From: Epilithonimonas vandammei
GTDB lineage: Bacteria; Bacteroidota; Bacteroidia; Flavobacteriales; Weeksellaceae
Length of the DNA stretch: 64,000 nt
Assembly (NCBI RefSeq): GCF_003860525.1
Contig: NZ_CP034161.1
Coordinates: forward strand, 1,488,001-1,552,000
Reading direction: 5' to 3'
Positions 1 through 8,004 of this stretch are shown in pieces (the stretch's first letter is position 1; each line of letters begins with the position of its first letter). Under the pieces are notes generated by a model. That model had not been told where the DNA came from, did not search any database, and worked only from the letters and a program-made list of their open reading frames with translations. The position numbers and the translations under genes were made by a program.

Positions 1-405
1 GGGCATCACACCGAAAGAATATGATTTTCTCTTGCAAACATTCGCAATCCCGAAATGAATAACCGCCAATTGGAAGGAATGGCAAACCAGAAACAAATAT
101 TTTTTCTGCTCATTAGTTTTGTTGTGTTCCCAGATTTGCGTTAGAAAATCAGCAAATTTCTGTTCCCATTCGTAACCTTCACGATGCGGATTCCCAGGTC
201 CTCCAGACGAAATGAAAATATCAAAATCTTCAATATTTGGCATTTCATTTTTGTAACGAACATCAAAAATCTCCACAGAAACCTCATATTCCGAATGCTC
301 CTGAAATGCTTTCGAGAGCTCTTTTATGTTTCTCATCCCTTGATTCGGATGATTATTATTCATATCCAAAAGTGCAATTCTCACATCATTTTTAATCATA
401 TTCAT
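1..405 (-). CDS. class I glutamine amidotransferase-like protein (partial, 3' end outside window)
   Basis: The minus strand is open from an ATG at 405 (a second in-frame ATG lies at 399) to the window edge, giving 135 codons with no stop. The N-terminus reads as a Rossmann-like amidotransferase start, IALLDMNNNHPNQG. A segment DIFISSGGPGNP follows, and then LVCHSFQLA, which matches the nucleophile-elbow pattern with Cys as the presumed nucleophile. This is the layout of GMP synthase-type glutaminase domains. The His-Glu part of the triad would lie outside the window. It sits downstream of a toxin-antitoxin pair and on the same strand as the ligase cluster that ends at 7773, so it may release ammonia for, or process a product of, that pathway; this is inference. 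Confidence 0.7.
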   Translation of the reverse strand, partial: MNMIKNDVRIALLDMNNNHPNQGMRNIKELSKAFQEHSEYEVSVEIFDVRYKNEMPNIEDFDIFISSGGPGNPHREGYEWEQKFADFLTQIWEHNKTNEQKKYLFLVCHSFQLAVIHFGIANVCKRKSYSFGVMP

Positions 406-413
406 AATTCTCT

Positions 414-707
414 TTAATAAATTGATTTTTGTTTACCGTCTCTGAAACTAATTATTACAATTTGTTTCTTTTTCGGATTTATTTTGTAAACGATATAGTT
501 ATTTTCGTCAACCATTCCTTTATGCAGATGTTTGAACCTAGCAGTTTTAGGATAAAGATTAGGCTGTAATTTGATTCGTTCTATGAATTGATGGATGTTG
601 TCTTCCAATCGCAGAATTTCTTTTTTTGTCCAACTTGATTTGAGATAGTCAATTGTTTTGGAAAGTCCTTTCTCAGCACGATTGGTCCAAAGGATTTTTA
701 TTTCCAT
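414..707 (-). CDS. RelE/ParE-family toxin of a type II toxin-antitoxin module
   Basis: This is a 97-residue basic protein. It shows the RelE/ParE layout: an N-terminal strand (IKILWTNRAEKGLSKTIDYL), a helical hairpin, then the core strands NYIVYKINPKKKQIVIISFRDGK near the C-terminus. The family contains ribosome-dependent mRNA cleavers (RelE) and gyrase poisons (ParE), and the sequence alone does not decide between them. Its start overlaps the end of the upstream antitoxin gene by 10 bp, which supports translational coupling. Length and architecture are normal for the family. Confidence 0.85.
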   Translation of the reverse strand: MEIKILWTNRAEKGLSKTIDYLKSSWTKKEILRLEDNIHQFIERIKLQPNLYPKTARFKHLHKGMVDENNYIVYKINPKKKQIVIISFRDGKQKSIY

Positions 708-928
708 TCATCAAACAATTTCATCACATCTTGATGTGATTTTACTTGGTCATTTTCAGCTTCTTTCAATCCCAATTCGATGTCTTGATGTTCTTCTTCA
801 TTCATTTCTTCCCACCAATCTTGAGAAGATTCTTTCTGAAAAATATCTTTTATTTTTTCTAGGACACTTTCTTTTTGAGTATTCAAAAGAAGTTTCATTA
901 ATTCTAATTTGGTTGCTTCAATGCTCAT
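698..928 (-). CDS. antitoxin of the RelE/ParE-type module
   Basis: An acidic, mostly helical protein of about 76 residues encoded immediately upstream of the toxin and overlapping it by 10 bp. I chose ATG at 928 (MSIEATKLELMKLL) over the TTG at 946 because the upstream codons have no better support. The segment WWEEMNEEEHQDIELGLKEA and the Glu/Asp-rich C-terminus fit the toxin-wrapping part of small antitoxins. No classical ribbon-helix-helix or HTH is evident, so the DNA-binding class is not assigned. The call rests mainly on context. Confidence 0.75.
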   Translation of the reverse strand: MSIEATKLELMKLLLNTQKESVLEKIKDIFQKESSQDWWEEMNEEEHQDIELGLKEAENDQVKSHQDVMKLFDEWK

Positions 929-1003
929 AACCAATCCTTTTTGCAAATTTACAAAATTGAAAATATTTCTTTAATTTATTAAATTACAGAATAAAATTAA
1001 TAG

Positions 1004-2107
1004 TTACAAAAGTCCCTTCTCAGTTTCGTAAATCATATAATCAACCACTTTTTTCATATCGCCACCGCTTTCGTGGAAAACCTTCAATTGTCTGTCTGCT
1101 CCTGTTCCGTTTTTGACAATTTCTCGTGCATATTCAACTTCTTTTCGACAGCCTAAATCATCAACAACATCATCAATAAACGCCAGTAATTCTTCCAGTA
1201 AGTCTTTATAAGGTACGCTGATTTCTTTGCCAAAATCGATGAGATGTGCATCAATTCCGTCTTTGGAAGCGCGCCATTTATTCTCTGTCAGCAGAAGTCT
1301 TCTGTAACTCCTAAAACTAATATTTTGCTGGTGCATTTTATAGATTTTTGCGACCAAAGATTGCATAATTGCCGCCAGACAAACGGTTTCATCAATCGTC
1401 AGAGGCATATCGCAAATCCTAAATTCAATCGTAGGGTAGAACGGGTGAACTCTCAAATCCCACCAGATTTTCTTCGCATTATCGATTGTTCCAGTTTTGA
1501 CCATCAGATTGACATACGCATCAAATTCCGCCACACTGCTGAAATAACTTGGTAATCCCGTTCTTGGGAATTTAGCGAAAACTTCCTGTCTGTAAGATTT
1601 GAAACCCGTCAATCTTCCAACCCAAAACGGAGAATTAGTAGATAATGCGTAAACGTGTGGCAAGAAATATCGCATCACATTTTGGATTCTGATTCCTTCT
1701 TCACGGTCAGGAATCCCAATGTGAACGTGCAATCCGAAAATTAAATTTGACCTTGCAACATCGCCCATATCACTTACGATTTTGTCGTAACGAGCATCTT
1801 TTGTGATGATATTATCTTTCCAATGCGAAAATGGATGCGTTCCACCACCGGAAACTCGCAAACCTTGGTCGTGAGCCGTTTTTACGAGATGTCTTCTGAG
1901 GTCAGTCAATTCCTGACGAGCCTGTTGAATGTTTTCACAGATGCCTGTTTCCATTTCTACGACAGACTCGTGCATCTCGTGTTTTAAGTTTTCGCTTAGA
2001 ACGGCTTTTCCTCCTTCAATGATTTTGGAAACGTGAGACACCAAATCGCGGCTTTCCGCATCTATGATTTGGTATTCTTCTTCCACACCTATTGTGAATT
2101 TGTGCAT
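1004..2107 (-). CDS. carboxylate-amine ligase, GCS2 (YbdK-like) family
   Basis: A 367-residue protein of the glutamate-cysteine ligase 2 superfamily, which joins an amino-acid carboxylate to an amine using ATP. Family landmarks are the N-terminal TIGVEEEYQIID (acidic metal/ATP site), IFGLHVHIGIPD near residue 120, IWWDLRVHP near 220 and TIEFRICDMPLT near 230. Length is normal for the YbdK/GCS2 group. It is cytoplasmic, with no signal peptide. Its neighbours on the same strand are two ATP-grasp ligases, an M17 aminopeptidase and two hydrolases, so it probably makes one bond of a small peptide or amide. The actual substrate is unknown. Confidence 0.85.
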   Translation of the reverse strand: MHKFTIGVEEEYQIIDAESRDLVSHVSKIIEGGKAVLSENLKHEMHESVVEMETGICENIQQARQELTDLRRHLVKTAHDQGLRVSGGGTHPFSHWKDNIITKDARYDKIVSDMGDVARSNLIFGLHVHIGIPDREEGIRIQNVMRYFLPHVYALSTNSPFWVGRLTGFKSYRQEVFAKFPRTGLPSYFSSVAEFDAYVNLMVKTGTIDNAKKIWWDLRVHPFYPTIEFRICDMPLTIDETVCLAAIMQSLVAKIYKMHQQNISFRSYRRLLLTENKWRASKDGIDAHLIDFGKEISVPYKDLLEELLAFIDDVVDDLGCRKEVEYAREIVKNGTGADRQLKVFHESGGDMKKVVDYMIYETEKGLL

Positions 2108-2147
2108 TTTTTTTCTTGTGTTAGTTAGTAGTAGTTAGTTGTATTTT

Positions 2148-2179
2148 AAACCTTCAAGGTTTCCAAAACCTGAAGGTTT
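2148..2179 (-). repeat. intergenic hairpin between ATP-grasp and ligase genes
   Basis: Nine-base arms AAACCTTCA and TGAAGGTTT are perfectly complementary, with a further AGGTTT/AAACCT pairing inside. The hairpin lies just past the stop of the ATP-grasp gene at 2190. It could be a weak terminator or an mRNA-stabilising stem within the cluster. No strong U-tract follows on the minus strand. Confidence 0.45.
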
Positions 2180-2189
2180 TATTGTTTGA

Positions 2190-3140
2190 TTAAAGTTTGT
2201 TAGTTACAAATGTTCCCCAATCGATATTGATTTTTCCAGCTTTATAATCTTTGGCTTTTTCGATTGCTAATTTTGCAGCGTGTTCTACAATCCATTGGAA
2301 ATTTTCTTCTCCAACCGAATTTCTGTCTGCATCGGGCGCTGGATTACAAAAATCAATTGCATAAGGAATTCCGTCTCTTACAGCAAATTCAACTGTATTG
2401 AAATCGTAACCCAAAGCTTCGTTCATTTTAATCGTATAATCCGTAATGGTTTTCAAAAGTTTTTCGAGTTCTTTTCCTTCCGTTTGATGTGTTGTTGCAT
2501 ATCTCAAATGATGTGGATTTCTCGGTTCATAAGGCATAATATGAACGTATTTTCTACCCAAACAGTACACTCTGTAATAATCTTCGAAGACAATCTCTTC
2601 CTGAACCATCATTACCAATTGCTCGGTCTCAGCGTGTTTTGCCCACATATCTTCCGGACTTTCAACTCTATAAACATTTCTCCAACCGCCACCGTCGTGA
2701 GGTTTCATATAAGCTGGAAATCCGATATAATTAAAAATGTATTCCCAATCGTGAGGGAATTTCAGGTTTCTGAACGATGTTTCCGAAGTATTAGTTGGTC
2801 TTTCGTGTGAAGGTAACAAAACAGTTTTCGGCAACGGAATTCCGATTTTGGACATCAATGCGTTGTTGAAAAACTTCTCATCTGCACTCCACCAGAATGG
2901 ATTATTGATAACGTAAGTTCCGTTAACCGCGGCATTTTTAAGATAAGCTCTGTAGAAAGGAACGTCTTGCGAAATCCTGTCAATAATCACAGCGTAACCG
3001 TAATCTGCACCTTGTTCTAGTTTGTCTATTAGAACCGGTTCTGCAATGTATTCTCCTTTGCCCAGTTCATTGACTTTATCGATAAAAGCCCAAGGAAACG
3101 TGTCTTCCATCCCGAATAAAATTCCAATTTTTTTTGCCAT
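2190..3140 (-). CDS. ATP-grasp domain protein (peptide/amide ligase-like)
   Basis: A 316-residue cytoplasmic protein. The N-terminal third (MAKKIGILFGMEDTFPWAF) is a Rossmann-like pre-ATP-grasp domain. The central part holds the ATP-grasp lysine and glycine-rich region (FPAYMKPHDGGGWRNV) near residue 150. The C-terminal part carries metal-binding acidic/Asn residues (TVEFAVRDGIPYAIDFCNPAPDAD). ATP-grasp enzymes form amide bonds through acylphosphates. The stop lies 83 bp upstream of the GCS2-type ligase start. A short dispersed palindrome sits in its 5' leader (3158-3180). The substrate is unknown; a role in making a small peptide with the neighbouring ligases is inference. Confidence 0.85.
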   Translation of the reverse strand: MAKKIGILFGMEDTFPWAFIDKVNELGKGEYIAEPVLIDKLEQGADYGYAVIIDRISQDVPFYRAYLKNAAVNGTYVINNPFWWSADEKFFNNALMSKIGIPLPKTVLLPSHERPTNTSETSFRNLKFPHDWEYIFNYIGFPAYMKPHDGGGWRNVYRVESPEDMWAKHAETEQLVMMVQEEIVFEDYYRVYCLGRKYVHIMPYEPRNPHHLRYATTHQTEGKELEKLLKTITDYTIKMNEALGYDFNTVEFAVRDGIPYAIDFCNPAPDADRNSVGEENFQWIVEHAAKLAIEKAKDYKAGKINIDWGTFVTNKL

Positions 3141-3157
3141 AATTTTGTTTTTTTTAA

Positions 3158-3180
3158 GGTCGGAAGACGGATGTCCGAAG
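3158..3180. repeat. dispersed GTCGGA/TCCGA palindromic element, copy 1
   Basis: The motif GGTCGGAAGACGGATGTCCG contains complementary CGGA and TCCG arms. It lies 18 bp upstream of the ATP-grasp start codon, in what should be its 5' leader. Related copies occur at 5219-5247 and 56482-56510, each also just upstream of a minus-strand start codon. Confidence 0.6.
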
Positions 3181-3221
3181 TCCGAAGTTTGTATGTTTAT
3201 TTTATTAATTTAAATTTTTGA

Positions 3222-3935
3222 TTACCCAAAAAATCTTCCAATAAATTTCGGGAAAACCATTCTCCAAAGCTCCCAATCGTGATCTATCCATTTTTGCTCA
3301 TCATACCAGTGATTAATTCCTTTTTCAGTTAAGATTCCTGCCATTTTTCTAGTTGGTTCCAAACAAATGTCACGGTCAGATGTGCTGAGAACAATATGCA
3401 TATGCTTATATTTCCAGGCTTCATCATTCTTCACGAATTCATCCGGACAATTGAAATAAATCAGCTGATCCTGATAGCCGTCCATAAAATTCCGGATGTT
3501 AAAAACACCAGACAGACAGAAAAGATGCGAAACCAAATCTGGAAATCTAAACGCAAAATTTGCAGCGTGATAACCACCAAAACTTGCGCCTGCAACAGCT
3601 ACACGATGTGTGTTATGCGTTCTTTGGATATAAGGAATGAACTCCTGAACCAAAAACTGAACATACATTTCGTAATTTCTGATTCTTTCATAAGGCGAAA
3701 TCCCTTTGTCGTAAAAACTAAATTTATCAATCGTCTGAACATTGAATAATTTCAAGATTCCATTGTCTGTGAAATGTGAAATACTTCCGTTCAAATGAAA
3801 ATCGGCATTCTGAGTATAAGACCCCTGAGAAGTCGGAAACATAATAATCGGATAACCAAAATGTCCTGTAACTTCCACCTGAAGGCTCATTCCAAGAATA
3901 TGTGAATAATAATCTGTATGTGTTATTTGAGGCAT
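3222..3935 (-). CDS. alpha/beta-hydrolase esterase family protein
   Basis: A 237-residue esterase of the alpha/beta-hydrolase fold (esterase D/antigen 85-like). The nucleophile elbow is visible as AVAGASFGGYHAANF (G-x-S-x-G, near residue 117). The acidic residue is probably in LSTSDRDICLEP, and the catalytic His in WIDHDWELWRMVFP near the C-terminus. There is no signal peptide, so it is probably cytoplasmic. It lies between two ATP-grasp genes on the same strand. Hydrolysis or acyl transfer on the cluster product is plausible but not shown. Confidence 0.8.
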   Translation of the reverse strand: MPQITHTDYYSHILGMSLQVEVTGHFGYPIIMFPTSQGSYTQNADFHLNGSISHFTDNGILKLFNVQTIDKFSFYDKGISPYERIRNYEMYVQFLVQEFIPYIQRTHNTHRVAVAGASFGGYHAANFAFRFPDLVSHLFCLSGVFNIRNFMDGYQDQLIYFNCPDEFVKNDEAWKYKHMHIVLSTSDRDICLEPTRKMAGILTEKGINHWYDEQKWIDHDWELWRMVFPKFIGRFFG

Positions 3936-4000
3936 TGTTATTTTAAAATTAAAAGATTGTGAAATTCAGAAATTGATAATTTATCATTCATAATTAAGCA

Positions 4001-5212
4001 TTAGCTGCTTGGTTTGTCTTTTGGCGGAATGATATTCAGAATCTGTTCTGTGACATAGGTTGCCGCTTCATCTAATTTTTGCTGAATTCTTTCGGGATTG
4101 TCGGATTTGTAAACAATTCCAACGTGATAATCGATTGGTAAAAATTTTTCAACTTCTTCGCTTTGTAAATTGCGTGTATCAGGATGTTTGTCTTTCGCCA
4201 ATGCAATGATCAATCCGCCAAATAATTTCTGAGTTTCCTCAACAGAATATTGAGTTCCGTCTAAAAGTGCATTTTCCAATTTCGCCCATTCTCGCCAAAT
4301 ATTAACACCAGTTGCAGCTTCCACCATATCAGGAATATGAGCACCACCAACTCTGGAAGACGTTTCAAGGAAATAATATCGTCCGTCAGTTCCTCTGATA
4401 TATTCGCTGTGAGTTGCCCCGTTTTGAATTCCGAATTTTGTCAGAACTTCTCTGTTGATTTTTTCCAAACCTTTCGCTTCCTCCGAATTTTTGTCTAGGG
4501 TTTTAGTCCGGAAAACGCCACCTTCGTGAGAAACTTTCATTGGTGGAGAAAGATATTTTGAAAAACAGGAAAACACAATTTCCTTATTATAAACCAAACA
4601 ATCCACGTGATAAACATCGCCGGGTTTGAAAGATTCTAAAAGAAATTTATAACGTTCATCGCCAAGATTTTCCACAGCCGGCCAAAGTTCATCAACTGAA
4701 TTGATTTTTTTGATTCCACTTGCCGAAGCTTCGGAACGAGGTTTCAAAACCCAAGGTCCGGGAACATCCTGCGTGAATTGATGAAGTTTTGCATCATTGA
4801 AAATCGAGGAAAATTCCGGTACAGAAATTCCGTTGTCTTTTGCCTGTTGACGCATCGCTAATTTATCTCGGAAATAGCGATGCGTTGTCTGTCCCATTCC
4901 GGGAATACGGTAGGTTTCACGAATCATCGCTGCTTTTTCCACATCATAATCATCCAATGCAATCACTGCGTCAATCTGATGGTTTTTCATCAAATAAGCA
5001 AATCCCTGCACCAAATGGTCAAGATTCCAGACCGAAGGCTCAAGCTCTGGCATGTAATACACTTCATCTATCGCGTGCCACGGCCAGTTTTTCTCTTTCA
5101 GATTTTCTGAGGTAATAAGAATAACCTTGTTGCCGAGCTTTTTACACTCGTCCATAAAGTCGTAACCTTTGTAATAGCAAGAGATGCAGACAATTGTTTT
5201 TTCCATATTCAT
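4001..5212 (-). CDS. ATP-grasp domain protein (carboxylate-amine ligase-like)
   Basis: A 403-residue ATP-grasp enzyme. The N-terminal domain (IVCISCYYKGYDFMDECKKLG) precedes a central ATP-binding region with PGPWVLKPRSEASASGIKK, near residue 160, as the Lys and small-residue loop. The C-terminal acidic cluster is YYFLETSSRVGGAHIPDMVE. The layout resembles PurK/carbamoyl-phosphate-type and L-amino-acid ligase ATP-grasp proteins. ATG at 5212 or 5206 are both possible starts. It differs from the ATP-grasp at 2190 in length and N-terminal domain, so the cluster has two separate ligases rather than a duplication. The substrate is unknown. Confidence 0.82.
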   Translation of the reverse strand: MNMEKTIVCISCYYKGYDFMDECKKLGNKVILITSENLKEKNWPWHAIDEVYYMPELEPSVWNLDHLVQGFAYLMKNHQIDAVIALDDYDVEKAAMIRETYRIPGMGQTTHRYFRDKLAMRQQAKDNGISVPEFSSIFNDAKLHQFTQDVPGPWVLKPRSEASASGIKKINSVDELWPAVENLGDERYKFLLESFKPGDVYHVDCLVYNKEIVFSCFSKYLSPPMKVSHEGGVFRTKTLDKNSEEAKGLEKINREVLTKFGIQNGATHSEYIRGTDGRYYFLETSSRVGGAHIPDMVEAATGVNIWREWAKLENALLDGTQYSVEETQKLFGGLIIALAKDKHPDTRNLQSEEVEKFLPIDYHVGIVYKSDNPERIQQKLDEAATYVTEQILNIIPPKDKPSS

Positions 5213-5218
5213 ATTTTT

Positions 5219-5247
5219 GTCGGAGGCCAGATGACCGATGTCCGATG
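5219..5247. repeat. dispersed GTCGGA/TCCGA palindromic element, copy 2
   Basis: GTCGGAGGCCAGATGACCGA is followed by TGTCCGATG and is related to copies at 3158 and 56482. It lies a few bases upstream of the ATP-grasp start at 5212 and downstream of the aminopeptidase, so it falls in an intergenic leader. Confidence 0.55.
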
Positions 5248-5249
5248 AT

Positions 5250-6656
5250 TTAAGTATAATTTTCTATAAAGTCTAATAATAGCTGAACGCCATAACCAGT
5301 CGCCATTTTATCTTTAGCATAACCAACATTCCCAAAAGCAACGCCGGCAATATCCAGATGCGCCCAATTTTCGTGACCTTCAATAAATTGTTCCAAGAAT
5401 TTTCCAGCAATAATGCAATCTCCAAAAGGCTTCATCGAAATGTTCTTAAAATCGGCAACATCTGAAGTGAAATCATCTTTCCAAATATCCCAAAGCGGAA
5501 GATTCCAAAGTCGCTGATTGGTTTTATCGGCGGATTTTTCCAACTTGATTTTCAAATCATTATTGTTAGAAAAATAAGCGCCACAAGTGTAACCAAACAT
5601 CCTAACCGAACTTCCTGTGAGCGTTGCCAAATCAATCAAAACATCGGTTTTGTAATTTTTTGACAAGTAAGAAAGTCCGTCAGCTAAAGTCATTCTTCCT
5701 TCAGCATCCGTGTTTAGAACTTCAATGGTTTTTCCGTTGTAAGCTGTCACAACATCGCTCGGCAGATAAGCATTTTCCGAAACTGCATTATCAGTAATCG
5801 GAAGAATAGCGATGATGTTGACAGGAAGCTTGAGTTCTGAAGCTGTAATCAAAGCTCCAATGACTGCACTAGCTCCGCCCATATCGCTCTTCATATAATG
5901 CATATTGTCAGACGGTTTGATCGAAATTCCGCCTGTGTCGAACAAAACGCATTTCCCTACCAATCCGAAGGTTTTAGCATCATCTTTTCCGCAATTGTAT
6001 TCCAGAATCGTGAAAGCGGCTTCCTGCGAACTTCCTTGATTCACAGCAACAAATGCACCCAAACCTTCCTTAATCGATTCTTCTCTGTTGAAGGATTTAT
6101 ACTTTAAACTATATTTTTCTGCAGTCGATTTCAGAAAATCTGAAATCTGATTTACTCTTTTATGGTTGGCAGGTTTGTTCAGCCACTCCATTCCGGCAAA
6201 TTGTCCGTTGCAAAGCGCTTCTGTTTTTAAGGCTAAATTTTTTCCTTCTTCTTCAGAAATATTTTCAAAATGAAGTTCAAAATTCTCCTGCCAAAACGGA
6301 TGCGATTTTTCAAAAGGGTAGAGGTAAGTTCCCAAAAACAGACCTTTCACAAATTCTTCCTTCAAATCCAATCCTAACTTTGAATGAACCGAAGTTGGAA
6401 CTGCCTGCAGATTTTTTTTATAATCATTTGCAAATTTGTTGGCAATCGCCTGGATTTCGAATCCTTTTGAATCTTTCCCAATTCCAATGAAAAAGCTAAT
6501 TTCATCTGGATTTGTTTTAATAAAAACTTCATTCTTTTTTCCATTGAAGAATAATTCAACGTTCGGATGCGAGTTTTTTTCCTGTTCCCAATCGTCTTCG
6601 CTGAACAGATATATATTTTGAGTTGTTGATTCTTGTTTATTGTAAATTTTAATCAT
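5250..6656 (-). CDS. leucyl aminopeptidase family (M17) metallopeptidase
   Basis: A 468-residue M17 peptidase, which removes N-terminal residues using two metal ions. The family signature NTDAEGRMTLADGL is near residue 312. The upstream metal/lysine segment VGKCVLFDTGGISIKPSD is near residue 235, and MKSDMGGASAVIGAL follows it. The N-terminal domain is divergent, as usual for M17. The gene overlaps the upstream hydrolase by 8 bp (6649-6656), indicating co-transcription and probably coupled translation. In this setting it may trim or recycle the small peptide made by the ligases, or simply be a housekeeping aminopeptidase. Confidence 0.9.
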   Translation of the reverse strand: MIKIYNKQESTTQNIYLFSEDDWEQEKNSHPNVELFFNGKKNEVFIKTNPDEISFFIGIGKDSKGFEIQAIANKFANDYKKNLQAVPTSVHSKLGLDLKEEFVKGLFLGTYLYPFEKSHPFWQENFELHFENISEEEGKNLALKTEALCNGQFAGMEWLNKPANHKRVNQISDFLKSTAEKYSLKYKSFNREESIKEGLGAFVAVNQGSSQEAAFTILEYNCGKDDAKTFGLVGKCVLFDTGGISIKPSDNMHYMKSDMGGASAVIGALITASELKLPVNIIAILPITDNAVSENAYLPSDVVTAYNGKTIEVLNTDAEGRMTLADGLSYLSKNYKTDVLIDLATLTGSSVRMFGYTCGAYFSNNNDLKIKLEKSADKTNQRLWNLPLWDIWKDDFTSDVADFKNISMKPFGDCIIAGKFLEQFIEGHENWAHLDIAGVAFGNVGYAKDKMATGYGVQLLLDFIENYT

Positions 6657-7773
6657 TTGTTTGATTTTCTAATTCATTCTTGGCTTTCACAGGACTTTCG
6701 AGACTGTCGATATAAAGCCATTCTACTGCTCTTGGAAATTCCTGAGACCAGAAAAATTCCTGATGCGTTCCTTTGTCGCTGATGTTGGTTCTGACTTCAA
6801 AATCGAATGATTTCTGAGCTGTCAATTTTTTCAAAGCTTTTTCAAATAATCTGATTCTTCCAACCATTCGGGAACCTTCCAATCTCCCGCCGTAGAGATA
6901 AACTTTAATCTTGTAAGGATTCGTGAAGTTTATCATCGGGAAATCATTTTCCGGCTCAACCCAAAGCGACGGCGAAAAAATCAACAATTTGGAATAAACT
7001 TCGGGATAAAGAAATCCGCCATAAATGCTAATCAAACCACCTAAAGAACTTCCACCAATTCCAGTGTTTTCTCTATCTTTTTTAGTTCTATAATTTTTAT
7101 CAATCCAAGGTTTTAAAGTATCTGTAATGAATCTCAGATATTTTTTTCCTTCCGCATTTTTTGTCACATCTTCATTGTCAAAAATATATTCTTTGATTCG
7201 GTCATCATTACCGTGTTCAACAGCTATTACAATTAAATCTCCGCGACCATATTCTGCCAACAGTGCCAGTTTTTTATCGATTTCCCAATTCCCATAAGCC
7301 GAACCTTCATTAAACAAATTCTGCGCATCCTGAAGATATAAAACCGGATAACTCTTCTCAGAATCGTAATAATCATAAGGCAAAAGCGCCCATACTTTTC
7401 TGGTTTTGTCGAGCTGAGGAATGTAAAATTCTTCATCCACTAGTTCTACAATCGGGAAAAATTCTTGCTTGAAAGGTCCCCAATTCAGTCTCCATTTTTC
7501 TACAGAATCTTGTGTTTTCTTATTCTCTTTCTTAGTTTTTCTGTTCGGAGTGATATTGTTGTATTTATCAATTTCTACATTTTCCCAACCGCCTTTTGTA
7601 AACTTATATTCGATTTCATCATTTAAAAGTTCGTCAGAAATATTGATGTAATAATTATTCTCATCCAATTTTTCCAACTCAAACTTTGAATCTTTCGGAT
7701 TCCACTTGTTGAAATTTCCGGTAATAAAAATCGGTCGGTCATCATTATCTTCTGATGTCAGAAAAAACTCCAT
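6649..7773 (-). CDS. alpha/beta-hydrolase (esterase) with N-terminal glycogen-binding-like domain
   Basis: A 374-residue protein. Residues 1-90 resemble an early-set/CBM48-type beta-sandwich (ITGNFNKWNPKDSKFELE). This is followed by an esterase D/enterochelin esterase-like alpha/beta hydrolase. It has the nucleophile elbow GIGGSSLGGLISIYGG, and a catalytic His likely in ISDKGTHQEFFWSQEFP near the end. There is no signal peptide. It is the first gene of the minus-strand cluster and overlaps the aminopeptidase by 8 bp. The same domain pairing is found in enterochelin-type esterases that open ester or peptide-ester substrates, which fits a pathway acting on small peptides, though this is inference. 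Confidence 0.8.
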   Translation of the reverse strand: MEFFLTSEDNDDRPIFITGNFNKWNPKDSKFELEKLDENNYYINISDELLNDEIEYKFTKGGWENVEIDKYNNITPNRKTKKENKKTQDSVEKWRLNWGPFKQEFFPIVELVDEEFYIPQLDKTRKVWALLPYDYYDSEKSYPVLYLQDAQNLFNEGSAYGNWEIDKKLALLAEYGRGDLIVIAVEHGNDDRIKEYIFDNEDVTKNAEGKKYLRFITDTLKPWIDKNYRTKKDRENTGIGGSSLGGLISIYGGFLYPEVYSKLLIFSPSLWVEPENDFPMINFTNPYKIKVYLYGGRLEGSRMVGRIRLFEKALKKLTAQKSFDFEVRTNISDKGTHQEFFWSQEFPRAVEWLYIDSLESPVKAKNELENQTND

Positions 7774-7948
7774 TCTATTTTTAATTCTCTTATTTCTTAT
7801 AAATTTATAAAATTATTTCAATTGATAAAAAAATGTTGAGTATTTTTCTTTTAAAATTTAAGTTCGTTAACGAATATTAATCTAATTTTTAAAACTGTTG
7901 AATTTATGAAAATTTAATATTTCGAAATAATAATCATAAAAAATAAAA

Positions 7949-7977
7949 AAGCTTTCGAAGATTGACTCCGAAAGCTT
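7949..7977 (-). terminator. rho-independent terminator of the GH43 gene
   Basis: Arms AAGCTTTCG and CGAAAGCTT pair around an 11-nt loop. On the minus strand the stem is followed by a run of U residues (TTTTTTATTTTTT). It lies 28 bp past the stop of the gene at 8005. Confidence 0.8.
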
Positions 7978-8004
7978 GAATTTTTATTTAAAAAAGTTTG
8001 AAAT

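Noticed and set aside
1244-1555. ORFs on the strand opposite the ligase cluster
   Set aside because: They overlap well-supported genes completely and have no recognisable protein features.
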